A DNA stretch of 64,000 bases from Prorocentrum cordatum (lineage: Eukaryota > Sar > Dinophyceae > Prorocentrales > Prorocentraceae), in NCBI GenBank assembly GCA_963575745.1, contig CAUYUJ010003947.1, positions 86,001-150,000 of the forward strand. The letters run 5' to 3'. Positions 21,480-31,319 of this stretch are shown here, one piece after another. The notes beneath the pieces are model-generated. The model saw nothing but the letters and a program-made list of their open reading frames with translations, had not been told where the DNA came from and searched no databases. The translations under genes and the position numbers were made by a program. Positions within the stretch are counted from its first letter, which is position 1, and every line of letters begins with the position of its first letter.

Positions 21480-22110
21480 TGGTCCCCGAGGGCGGGAGGG
21501 GGGCCCAAGACGGCCCGAGTGGGCCCCCCAGAAAGTGCCGAGAGCTGCCCAGGAGGGCCCCGAGGGGCTCGGAAGACGGCCCCACGGGGCACCAAAAAAG
21601 GTGGCGAAAGAGGCGGACGAAGCCGAAGGGAGTCGGATTGGCAACGGGGAGCCATGCGACTTCGTTTGGGGGCCTCAGAGGGCTCCCCGGAGACCCTCTG
21701 GGCGCGCCCAGGACGGCTCGAGAGGGATCCAAGGCGGCCAGACGGCCCAAGATGGGACCGAGAGGCCTTCCAGACGGCTCGAGAGGCCTTTGGAGATAAT
21801 CCAACATCCAACGTGGCCAGAGCGCTCCCAAGAGTGCCACAAGAGACCCCACGAGAGCTCCAAGCCGCGCAAAGAGAAGCCCGAAAATGCCAAACACCTA
21901 AGATTCCAGGTTTTTGAAGCTTTTTGGCGTCCTCGGGTTTGCGGCTCAACATGATTCGGAGTGGGTTCCGGAAGGGTCCGCGACGGCTCGAGAAAGCCCC
22001 GGGGACGGGCCAAGCGAGCCCAAGAGGGCCCCAAGAGGCTTGAAAGAGTACCCAGAAGGGTTTCCGGAGAGGTCCCGAAAGGCGCCCGAAGGCATCCAGA
22101 AGTCTCCCGC
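21480..22110 (-). repeat. 11-bp-period degenerate repeat, block 4 (opposite orientation)
   Basis: Phased 11-mers GCCCAAGACGG, CCCGAGTGGGC, CCCCCAGAAAG, TGCCGAGAGCT, GCCCAGGAGGG, CCCCGAGGGGC, TCGGAAGACGG and CCCCACGGGGC run without a slip for more than 100 bases. The pattern continues with slips to about 22,110. The core is CCAAG, the complement of the CTTGG core of blocks 1-3. Long frames here (up to 250 codons) are a by-product of the absence of stops in the unit. Confidence 0.88.
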
Positions 22111-22407
22111 GCGGCGGCGTATTTCAGTTGAGGGCAACATGGCGGCCAGCGGGCCCCCGTTGTGCAGCCAGGGCCCCGGGGCGCCAGAATGAGCAGGCCG
22201 CGGGGAGAACCCCAGGAGGGTTTGCGAGGGCTCTTCGGAAAGGTGTGGGTATGAGGAGTGCGTGGATAAGACGACTGAGAGGAAAGAGTCTTTGCAGACC
22301 ATGCGGCGGGGATCTCACACGTCGTACCCAGTGGGGCGGCGGATCGCTTTACTTACTCCGCCGGCCCCTACTGTATTACTGGTGTTACATGTTTGCGTTC
22401 TCGAGCG

Positions 22408-23380
22408 AGAAGGAGGAGGAGGAGAAAGAATGAAAGGAGGATGAGGAGGAGGAGGAATCCTTTCAATAGCGTCCAAGCCGCGCGGTACAGGAAGAGGAGG
22501 AGGAGGAGGACCAGTGGAAACCCAAGAGTCAGCAACGATGTTGGAATTAACCCTCCCTCCAAACTCCCTCTTCATAGGCTCCTACAACGATTCATTTCCA
22601 TGTGGGAGCTGCCTCGTTGTAAGAAAACAGTTTGAAAAATCCTGAAGCGTGCCAAAAAAATGTTCTCGGGATTCCAACACCACGTATCAGCCTGACTGCT
22701 GCGTCTTGACGATCCCGAATCGTGCAAAAACGCCGTTGCTGGGACTTCAAAGCAGCGAATCAACAGAACTGTTGCGCCTGCAAAATCCTGAGTCCTTCCA
22801 AAACATAACTGCTGGTACGCTGACCATGGGAATCCGTGCAATGCCTGCAATGTCTTAATGTATGCAGATATACGGAAAACGGTTGTATGCGGCACGAAGG
22901 CGAGAGCCACACTTTGAAAACCACCCGCCCTGAATCCGTGAAACTCTTGCAAGTGTTTATAACGGATGCGCGCGGCGCTAAGGCGAGAGCCACACTTTGA
23001 AAACCACCCGCCCTGAATCCGTGAAACTCTTGCAAGTCTTTATAACGGATGTGCGCGGCGCTAAGGCGAGAAACACATGTTGAAAACCACCCGCCCTGAA
23101 TCCGTGAAATTGTAGCAAAAAATTGACATGGATGCGCGCGGCGCTAAGGCGAGAGCCACATTTTGAAAACGACTCGCCCTCAATCCGTGAAACCGTTGCA
23201 CATGTGTAAAACGAATGTGCGCGGCGTTAAGGCGAGAACCACATTTTGAAAACCACCCGCACTCCATCTGTGAAAGTGTTGTCACTTTTTCAGCTTCAGG
23301 GTCATAAATGGTGGGGACGTCTCAGGCGAAACGCCCGGCCCGCCCTAAAAACTGGCCTCGGGGTGCGACAGGGAGAAGTT
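22408..23380 (+). repeat. Composite tandem-repeat element, copy B (most complete)
   Basis: Order: GGA runs (22,408-22,512), linker with GACCAGTGGAAACCCA and CCTCCAAACTCC, a 73-bp repeat (starts 22,642, 22,715, 22,788), then an exact 83-bp period (landmarks 22,965, 23,048, 23,131, 23,214). It closes with a box containing GAAACGCCCGGCCCGCCC and GGGTGCGACAGGGAGAAGTT (23,361-23,380). The 83-bp unit carries GCGCGCGGCGCTAAGG, GCGAGAGCCACA, TTTGAAAACCACCCGCCCT and ATCCGTGAAACTCTTGCAAG. Confidence 0.9.
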
Positions 23381-23395
23381 GTCTATAAGGAGAAG

Positions 23396-23556
23396 AAATG
23401 GATGGAGGCGGAGGCTGAGGGGGAGGGGGAGAGTAAGGGGGAGGTGAGTGCAGGGGCGGGGGGGGGAGGCAGGAGGGAGAGGAGGAAGAGGGGGCAGGAG
23501 GAGGAGGAACAAGAGATGAGGGAGGCAAGGAGGAGGAAAAGGAGGAGGCCCTTCCG
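23396..23556 (+). repeat. Purine-rich GGA/GGGGGA tract
   Basis: Interrupted GGA and GGAGG repeat directly after composite copy B. Confidence 0.85.
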
Positions 23557-24690
23557 CTGGGCCCACAGCGGCCGAAGCTCCGCGAGCCTCTGCTGGCTTC
23601 GACGACAGCCCTGGCCCCCCTCCCACCCTCCCCCTGACTCCCCTAACCCCCCTCGCTCCTGCGCAATCCCCCCATCCACCCCCCCAACCCTGTCCCCTTC
23701 ACCCTCCATTCAGGCAATGCCACAGGGGGTCACCGGTAAGGCGGTCGCCAGCTCCCCCTGAGGATCAAGTGTTGAGGAGATGCTGGAAGATTCCGGAAGT
23801 CTTGAAAGGGGTCTCGGGGGGTCGTCGTCCCCGAGGAGGTGGCGACCCCTCAAGTGGTGACCCCCCTTTGACAGGGCCTGGCCCCTGCGCGGGTCCATGT
23901 TTGGGACGGGTGGCCACCAGGTTCATGCGTGTCGGCCGAACGTCCTGACCGCACAACTAGGAGGGGGGCGGCATCCGGGTAGTTTTTCTCAGCACCCGGG
24001 TGGAGGGCGACAATCCCTTTGGGCACACGCGACAGGGCACAGTACACCCCCAACAGCGCCATTCCACAACCAGATCGCATTGACTCGCCATCTGCATCCA
24101 TGGGCACCGTATCAAATGTTTCGGCCATATGCGGTGGGCATTACAACTCGTGGAGCCGGCTGGTTTTGAGCGTGTCTTCGTTGTTCCTGCTATATGGTTT
24201 CAATTGATCGTTTCTCCGCCCCTCCGCCTTCCTTGCTACTTCTTTCCAAGAGAGCGAATCGTGCGAGTACTGTGAGGGGGCGCCGAAGGTGCACGCACGC
24301 GTGAGTCTTTATTGAGCGTCGCACCTTCTCCCTGTCGCACGTCCTCCTCCTCCTCCTTTTCCCCTTCCTCCCTCCAGTGTTTGACGACGGTCAGACGTCG
24401 CGTGCAATTGCCGTCCCAGTCGGCGGTGTGCTGCGACAGTATTTTGGGGTCGCTGCTTCGGTCTGCATGGCGCAGCATCTGCCTCCACCCCTCTCTCTAC
24501 TGGTGCCGCGGATCTGCTTGTCGACCGTGTTTCATGTGACCCGTGATCCGCACAGCACGCGCGAGAGCTTAGAGACCAGGCGGCCTGGCCCGAGGAGACA
24601 CTCAAGCACGACAACTAGCTAGCAACAGCATAGCAGCATGTGGCACAAGCGCACGTACGCAACAGCACGCACATGGGCATGTATATGTAG
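23557..24690. other. Spacer, no gene recognised
   Basis: Several 60-100-codon frames on both strands, none with a motif. A short CCT run lies at 24,345-24,380. Confidence 0.5.
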
Positions 24691-24895
24691 ATGCAACTGT
24701 CACTGCCGTTGTACATGTGTAACATGCGTGTTTATGTATACGTAAATGTGTGAGTGTGTGTATGTATCTGCATGAGTGTGTGTGTATGTGCTTGTAGATG
24801 TAAATGTGCATATCTATATATATATATATGTATATATGTATATGTGTGTGCATATACATGTAAGTATGTATTCACCTACGCATATACATTTATAA
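24690..24895. repeat. TG/TA-rich repeat region
   Basis: TGTATG, TATATA and GTGTGT words, AT-rich against GC-rich flanks. Confidence 0.85.
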
Positions 24896-25057
24896 CGAGC
24901 AGGGTGAAAGAAGGAGGCAGGAGACAGCGGGAGGGAACCTTGCCACGCCCCTCGCCCGCCTCTCTCCCCAGACATCCCCCAAAATGCTTTGTTCGATCCG
25001 CGGCCCCAAAGCGCCCGACCCCTCTCCACGTTCTGCGTTCGGTGGTCCGGGGGCCCT

Positions 25058-25372
25058 CGAGGGGGAGGAGGCGGAGGGGGAGGAGGAGGAGAAGGAGGAG
25101 GAGGAGGAAAAGGAGGAGGAGGAGGAGGAGGCCGAGGAGGAGGAGGAGGAGGAGGGGGAGATGGAGGAGAGAGGAGGAGGGGGAGGGGGATAAGGAGGAG
25201 GGGGAGGATGGGGAGGAGGAGGAGGAGGAGGAGCAGCAGGAAGAGGAGGAGAAGGAGGAGGGAGGGAGGAGGAGGAGGAGGAGAAGAGAGGAGGAGGAGG
25301 AGGAGGAGGAGGAGAAGAGAGGAGGAGGAGGAGGAGGAGGAGGAGGAGGAGGAGGAGGAGGCAGGAGGGATG
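25058..25372 (+). repeat. (GGA)n microsatellite, long
   Basis: About 315 bases of GGA with GAA/GGG interruptions. It faces the CCT tract at 25,622-25,748. Confidence 0.95.
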
Positions 25373-25477
25373 ACGGGCCCCAGAGGCCGAAGCGAGGAGA
25401 AGCGCCGGGAATAAAAGGATCAGGTCGTCGGAGACTTGCGGGCAACGGGAGCAACCTAGCAGCGACCCGCAGCCTCC

Positions 25478-25621
25478 ATGCGCGCCCGCGCGCGCGCCCG
25501 GCCGCACGCACGCAATCGCGCACGCCCGCGCGCGCCCGCGCGTGCGCACACGCTACCATCGGCGTCCGCGCACGCCGGCGCGCGCCCGCGCGTACACGCG
25601 CCCGCACACTCGCCGACCACG
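25478..25621. repeat. CG-alternating stretch
   Basis: Dense GCGCGCCCGCGCG and CGCACGCACGC words, alternating purine-pyrimidine for about 140 bases between the GGA and CCT tracts. Confidence 0.7.
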
Positions 25622-25748
25622 CCACCTCCTCCTCCTCCTCCTCCTCCTCCTCCTCCTCCTCCTCCTCCTCCTCCTCCTCCTCATCCTCCTCCTCCTCCTC
25701 CTCCTCCTCCTCCTCCTCCTCCTCCTCCTCCTCCTCCTCCTCCTTGTC
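25622..25748 (+). repeat. (CCT)n microsatellite
   Basis: Nearly pure CCT with one CAT. It ends about 50 bases before recognisable LINE-A sequence starts. Confidence 0.95.
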
Positions 25749-25899
25749 GTCCTCCTCCTCCTCCTCGCCCTTACTCCCTTGAAGGGCAAGGCCTCCCCTG
25801 GAGTGGCGCTTCTCAGAAGCCCTCCAGCCCTGGAGAGGCCGCCTCTGTCTTCGGGGCAAGGCTCAGCAAGCTTCTCAGGGGGCCAGAGCGCTTCTCAGA

Positions 25900-27410
25900 A
25901 GCCACACGTTCCCTGTCTGAGTTCAAGGAATGGGTCTCGTCTCCTGAAGCTGCTGGAGTGCTTCACAATAATATCAAAGATCTGCCAGAAGTTCACGACG
26001 AGCTGTACTTCAATGGTGAATAGTTGTTCCATCCAAAAGACGTAATTGATGCTAAAGCCACCAAGTGGCACGAGAGCTGTGGTACGATCCCAACTTCAGC
26101 ATTGTCGAGCTGTGCACCGCTTTCGCCAGCATGAGGGAGTAGGCCCACATCCAGGGTATCGCTCACATCGACGGCGACGAGGCGCGCGATACAGCGGTTT
26201 GGATGAAAGCCAGGGCGGGCCTTGGAGTTGACCCACTGACGCCTTTGGACATCCAAAGGTTGCCGCCAGAAGGTCACGTTGCCTTGGCTAACATTCTCAA
26301 TGCTGTTGAAGATAGTGGCACATGGCCCACAAAATCATTATGTATCTTGCTTGTCTTCGACCGAAGAAGGCAGGTGGAGATATAATCATAAGCTTGTTAC
26401 CGATCGTTTGTCGTTTGTATACCCTTATCCGCGAGCCCTACACCAAGTGCTGGTCTGCGGATACGGCCACGGAGTGGGACGCGGCGGTGGCGGGCAATTC
26501 GGCGTTTCAGGAAGCATGTTATAAAGCGGTCGATCGAGAACTAATTGTCAAGTTGGGGGTGTCCAATGGGTGTGCATTGCTGGACCCCAGATCATTACAT
26601 GGTATGATTAAGTGAAGCAAGTTGTGCGATGCGGCCATTCGGTTTGGATTCCCAGGCGCTGTTTTGCTGTTCGAGGTGCAACTATGTACGGCGCCAAGGG
26701 TATTGGCGCAATTCGGAGCTCATGCTGCCCCCTTCCAGCCCACCAGGAGCATCATCCAGGGCTTGAGGAACGGCGTGCGCTTCAGGAGGTGTCTCACTCA
26801 CTTCATCCTTGATCGGTTGCGCACGTCTCAGGTTGCGGCTTCTCAGCGGATATGGGTGGATGATTTGTATATTCGGCATATGGGTTCACGCGCTGCTGTT
26901 GGCAAGGCTGTGATCAAGGGAGCCACCATCATCCGCGATCAAGTTCAGCAGGCTGGCCTCAGGCTGGCCCCCAAGAGCGTCACCTTATGTGACAACATGA
27001 GCGACAGCAAACATGTCACCCGTGTCTTGCGGAAGCGCGGAGTTGACAGTCAAGTTGTGTCGCAGGTGAGTTACTTGGGAGTTGAACTAGGAGGCGGGCG
27101 TCGTGTGGCCCGTGCTTCTCGGCGACAACGTACTCCGAAGGCTACGGCGTGCAATAAGAATGTGAGGAGGCACGCCTTCGCGCCCAAGAGTTACGAGGCG
27201 ATGAAGAATATAGAGTTCGCAGGGCCGCAGTCTGCTGCCACCTATGCCCATCATGTTCACGGCACGTTCGGTTGGCGGCTACAGCAACTTCGGCAGCAGC
27301 TTGGGTCCGTGTCGGGAACACATCAGCGAGGGCGATGCCTCAAGACGCTCCTGGATGTGCGGGCAGCAGGATCCAGCCGTGAGGCTGCCGCAGCTATGCC
27401 TTCATTAATG
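25900..27410 (+). pseudogene. LINE-A copy 1 reverse transcriptase
   Basis: The N-terminal side reads HPKDVIDAKATKWHE (26,035-26,075). It continues in other frames to KARAGLGVDPLTPLDIQRLP (from about 26,200), VALANILNAVEDSGTWP and LRPKKAGGD, the canonical start of a LINE RT. The palm has CALLDPRSLHGMI, then an in-frame TGA at 26,613-26,615, then SKLCDAAIRFGFPG and IQGLRNGVRFRRCL. The catalytic motif is WVDD (codons 26,853-26,864), so the Asp pair is kept. A thumb segment with YLGVELGGGRRVARASRR follows. The enzyme copies element RNA into DNA at a nicked target. Frameshifts near 26,090, 26,200 and 26,320 and the TGA prevent a full product. Confidence 0.87.
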
Positions 27411-28011
27411 GTTGCGAGCGTGGACCGGCTACCCTCACATTCGCGCAGGAGTTCGTAGAGTCTGGAGCGATATGGTTCGGCAAGCTCGGAGTTTAGGTTT
27501 GCAAGAGCGCAGTCGGTATATTCATAAACCGATTTCGGCGGTGATTACCTATCTGGTGAATGCTGGGTGGGATCCGACATCTCCGTCTGATTGGTGCAGG
27601 CCCAACGAATATGGTTTAGAGCCAGTTGATTGGATTTTCCCAGACAGCAGCATTGATCAGCAGCACGTCGACACGTCTGATCTTCTTTTTGGTGTTGGAC
27701 AAACTCTTGATCTTCAGCAGTGGCGTGAAGCAGCCAAGCTTCACCATGGTGCTGGGCTGGAACTTGGCGCTGACAACGAATGCTTGGTGCGATTATTCAC
27801 CCGCCTTCGATCGGGCCCTCATGGAAACCAGCTGGCTGAGCTCATGCTGACGATTGCCGCGAGCGGGTGCTGGACACGCTCGAGTGAGCACGAGGTAGGG
27901 TTGTGCAACAAGTCCAGACTATGTCTCGGGTGCAAGCAGGCACCAGAAGACATGCGCTACCGAGGGTGGCTATGTAGTGCCAACACGGATGCCAAAGCTT
28001 ATGGATTCTGA
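27410..28011 (+). pseudogene. LINE-A copy 1 thumb/linker with Cys/His cluster
   Basis: A 200-codon open frame (frame-shifted from the RT) with HKPISAVITYLVNAGWDP and EPVDWIFPDSSID, ending in LCLGCKQAPEDMRYRGWLC. This CX2CX13C-type cluster corresponds to the CCHC cluster that precedes RNase H in related LINEs. Copy 2 has the matching segments FRRKQAPEDTHHR and EVVDWVF. Probable nucleic-acid-binding linker. Confidence 0.75.
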
Positions 28012-28089
28012 TCATGACGGGCTTGTCTCTGCAGCTTTGGCGCAGGGGGGCAGCGAGCGTCTGGTGGTCCAGACGGTCGGTTCACTTCT

Positions 28090-28479
28090 TTGAGGAGTGT
28101 CGGTCTGGGAGTTGTGGTTATGACCGACCCGATCGCCATGACCATCGGGCCCAAGATAGCAGGGCCTCTCACAAGGCGAGTTCAATCAGTCCCGCGGGGT
28201 GAGTTGCGGTGTCGAGAGCTCGCCATCAGATGTTCGGTTGGCCCGACAGTATTCATATCTGATAATGAGAATGTTGTGCGCGGGTGGTACGCTCGGCAGT
28301 ACTTATGTGATGGCGAGAGTGAGTTGAACGGCTTGTGGGCCGAGATCGGGGCCTTGGTTATGCTCAGTAAGATCGTCGTCCTGCAAGTCCCGTCTCACTT
28401 GAACGCCAAGGACGCTTGTGTCAGGGAAATCCCAGGGTGGCTTATTCATGGGAAGGAAGTGGCCGACGCCATAGCCTGA
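28090..28479 (+). pseudogene. LINE-A copy 1 RNase H
   Basis: One open frame with GLGVVVMTDPIAMTIGPKIA, RGELRCRELAI (catalytic Glu), TVFISDNENVVRGW (catalytic Asp) and VLQVPSHLNAKDA (the SH loop near the last acidic position). The first Asp strand lies upstream of a break near 28,080. The frame ends with HGKEVADAIA and TGA at 28,477-28,479. It removes RNA from RNA-DNA hybrids. Copy 2 matches it with TVYLADNESARRAW and MQVPSHLTAKDA. Confidence 0.82.
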
Positions 28480-28489
28480 GCGATGTAGG

Positions 28490-29090
28490 TTGCTAGTCAG
28501 TGTTCGTGGTAGGCTCGTGGATGTGGAAAGGCGTGCTGCCCTGATCAGGCGGAGGCTCCTTAGGGCGACCCTCGAGGCCACGGTTGCCGAGCGCGAGGCT
28601 GCGAAGGTAGCCGAGCCCGATTCTGGTGACCGTGTCCGGTCGGCCCAGGCCCCGCCGCCGCCCTCCCCAGCGAATGTTGCCAGCTTTCAATCACCTCACA
28701 AGCTAAGCGATTGCGGTTTTAAGTGTTCCACGTGCCATAGCAGTGGCACGAAAGCCACCCTCCAAGAATGGCTAGCTTCCCTTTGTGCGCCTTTAGAACA
28801 TGTCGATTATGTAATCTTTAGCGGGTCAAGAAGGAAGCTGCATCTAGCTGGGGGGGTGACTCACGAATATCATCGTTTGTTGTTTCACCAGTCACTCAGG
28901 GTCTGGATCTGTGGGGCTTGCGGCTTTTTTTTGTTCAGCTAACCTACAAGCGGGGCGCAGGCAGAAGCGTCTTGGTTCTGAATCCCTCAATGATACCAGG
29001 CGGTCTTGTATTGTCCGCTTTCATCGAGGTGTGGTCCCCTAGCCTTTAAGCGCAGCTGAACGGGCTGCGCGGCGGAAGCCTGGGGGGTAG
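28490..29090 (+). pseudogene. LINE-A copy 1 C-terminal zinc domain
   Basis: A frame from 28,490 gives a basic Ala/Arg-rich helix (RRRLLRATLEATVAEREAA), then CGFKCSTCHSSGTKATLQEW, and finally VWICGACGFF: two CX2C pairs about 70 residues apart, as in a zinc ribbon. A stop/shift near 28,940 is followed in another frame by LQAGRRQKRLGSESLNDTRR and HRGVVP. Copy 2 contains the same parts (LTCTMCRSSGTRYTL; VQAGLRPKRLGSQPLKGTRR). The domain is shared by both copies and is therefore part of the element. Likely RNA or DNA binding (inference). Confidence 0.75.
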
Positions 29091-29135
29091 TGCTCTCTCT
29101 CTCTCTCTCTCTCGTTGACATCGTCATGTTGCTAT

Positions 29136-29252
29136 TCCTCTTCCTCTTCCTAATCCTCCTCCTCCTCCTCCTCCTCCCCATCCTCCCCTTCCTCCTCCTC
29201 CTCCTCCTCCTCCTCCTCCTCCTCCTCCTCCCCCTCCTCCTCCTCTCGCAAG
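29136..29252 (+). repeat. (TCC)n microsatellite at the LINE-A 3' end
   Basis: Starts as TTCCTCTTCCTAATCC and becomes pure CCT, directly continuing the element tail. Confidence 0.92.
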
Positions 29253-29935
29253 CGCCCGTCCCCACGCCAGGAAGCTGGGCCTCTGGGACTGGCCTGGCGG
29301 CCGGCACTCGCGCGGTTTCAGCGACGGCGCCGGAGCCCAGCAGTGGGCGGCGCGGCGGCCGACGCCAGAGCGTCGGACGTCCCGAGCGCGTGAGGGTCCG
29401 GCGGAGAAAAGCATGGCACCCGCGCGCGTTTTCCTCCTCCTTCTTCTTCTCCTCGACGCTCGATCCTCCTCCTCCCCCTCCTCGCCCTCATCCTCGGTCC
29501 ACATTCTCCTCGTCCTCGATTCTCCTGCTCCGAACGACCATGGGGACCGAATGTCTTTGTGATCGATCGTGCACAGTGGATACTCTTGCACAGCGGGGGG
29601 AGAGGGGAGGCGGGAGGACAAGGGGGGTTAACTTCGGTTGTCGTATCTGTCGCGCCTACCTGGGTCCAAGGGGCCCACCAGAAAATGGTCCAGGGGTGCC
29701 AGGAAGACGACGCCAAGTCCAGGTCAGCGCCTGGGACAGTCATATCCGAAGGTCCAGGGACTCCTGTGAGGTTACTGATATCACAGTGCATCGTATGAGC
29801 CACTTGCTCTGAAAGGCTACGGGGACTCGTCACCCTTCACCGACCCCCTTCCAGGAACTCTGAGCTGATGGCCAAAACCCGGGTCGGAGGAGAAATTGGA
29901 AATATCAATCGAGTTGAGTGCTTGCATTGTCTTTT
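29253..29935. other. Spacer, no gene recognised
   Basis: GC-rich, then mixed DNA. A short degenerate CCT region lies at 29,428-29,530. Frames on both strands lack motifs. Confidence 0.45.
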
Positions 29936-30262
29936 GCAGGCAAAGTTAGTCAAAATGTAGTTTAGTTCTGGGATGTCTCAGATATTGTGCACATGCTCTG
30001 GGGACGACTCTCTGTGGTTAACGGCGAAGCAGACTCCAGCAGCGAAAGTCGCCCTCAGAAGGGTGTTGGCTTTGCCTATCATGCGGGTCTCCCCTTGGGC
30101 ATGCAGAATTACCCAGCTATGCATTGGAAACCTTACGATGTTGCTTATATTCACGATCCTCTCCGAGTAGGACCCAAGTGGTCTGTGGCATGGAAGCGAA
30201 AATATCGAGATGCTGGGTCAAAACTCCGTCAAAACATCTTCCTAAGGCCTGCTGGGCTCTGA
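29936..30262 (+). pseudogene. Unidentified protein-like segment
   Basis: After TTTTGCAGG at 29,932-29,940 (which could be a splice acceptor) a frame reads GKVSQNVV, a TAG at 29,963, then FWDVSDIVHMLWGRLSVVNG, HAGLPLGMQNYPAMHWKPYD and WSVAWKRKYRDAGSK up to a TGA at 30,260-30,262. The composition is balanced and unlike the repeat frames around it, so I regard it as former coding sequence. No family is recognised. It may be a decayed host exon or a transposon piece. Confidence 0.35.
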
Positions 30263-31200
30263 AAACGTGACGCTGAGTCCGAGGAAGTGACCTGTGACAC
30301 ATATGCAATGAGAGGTCTTACTCTCTATCACAATACTGGACAGCGAAATCAGCAGTTCTGTTATCTGTTATACAAGAACTGAGCATACATCTGACTGCGC
30401 TCGACACCTGTATGGGAAGACTCGCAGCGTTGTGCACCACAAGATCAGGGCGGAACTTCCGCTCTGAGATGTTCAGCCTGAAACTTGAGGGCGGGATTAG
30501 GTTAACTCCTCGCATGTTGAGCCCTGTATACTGCATGGGCGGGAATCCCTCAAAGCCTGCACTGCATATCGTCCCTCGGAGTTTAAGGTCTTTGTTTGGT
30601 TGTGATCTTGCTAGGCCAACACCTGCACCGCCTGTAAATGCAACCCCCTGGTGTGGAAAACAAGCCTGCTCAAACAAAACTTCGATTCATGTCGAAGGTG
30701 TCCTACGGTGGGGGCATTGGATAAGGAAACCTTCGATCAGGAATCCAGGGTCTGGAAGCCAGTGGAACTCCAATAGTGGATTGGCCATGGATGTCACCGC
30801 CGCCCTCATCAGATAAGGAACCCTCCAGGATCTGAAGCCTCCTGTGCACGTTCCTTAACGAACGCACCCACCGTAGTAATCAGATCCTGGTGTGGAGATC
30901 CTTCCCACATCCTAGGCTTTGCGGTCCTGCCGCAAAAAAACAAACGCATTGTCAAAAATTGGGTGTCGCTTCTTCTTTTTCCTCCTCACCTTCCTCCCCC
31001 TTCCCCCTCCTCAAACCCCCCATCCCTCCTCCTCCTGCTGTCGATCCTGCTACTGGTCCTGCTCCCCCCTCCGTCCTGGCTCGTGCTGCTCGTGCTGGCC
31101 CAGCCTTGCCCCTCGTCGTCCCCTTCGTTCCCGCACTCGTTCCCCTCATCCTCCTGTTGCTGCTGCTCCTCATGTCCCTCATCCCATCCTCCTCCTCACC
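30263..31200. other. Unassigned, possibly decayed coding
   Basis: Protein-like words such as SARHLYGKTRSVVHHKIRAE appear between stops around 30,390-30,460, but no domain can be named. 30,970-31,200 is CCT/CTG-rich. Confidence 0.35.
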
Positions 31201-31319
31201 AGTTTGGCGCAAGTCTCATGCCGGGCGCGCAGGCCGCTCACTCCCCACCCATGGCGTGCCGATGGTGGCGCGCGCTGCTGCCCCTGCTGCTCTCATGGCG
31301 TTGGCACGGTGGTGATTCC

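Larger units (their letters stand above)
25800..29135 (+). mobile_element. LINE-A copy 1, 5'-truncated non-LTR retrotransposon
   Basis: Plus-strand remnants of RT, a Cys/His cluster, RNase H and a C-terminal zinc domain, in that order. They match LINE-A copy 2 (39,628-46,490) segment by segment at the protein level. The shared 3' end reads GGGGTAGTGCTCTCT, then TTGACATCGTCATG and a pyrimidine tail TATTCCTCTTCC that passes into (TCC)n. No ORF1 or endonuclease is present: the 5' side is cut at the CCT tract. At least five frame changes and several stops make it a pseudo-element. Confidence 0.88.

Noticed and set aside
21162-21952. Opposed 250-codon frames on both strands
   Set aside because: They lie on the 11-bp repeat, whose unit lacks stops in most frames; amino-acid composition follows the repeat.
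22900-23290. CRISPR array
   Set aside because: The 83-bp units repeat along their whole length with no spacers, and the context is eukaryotic.
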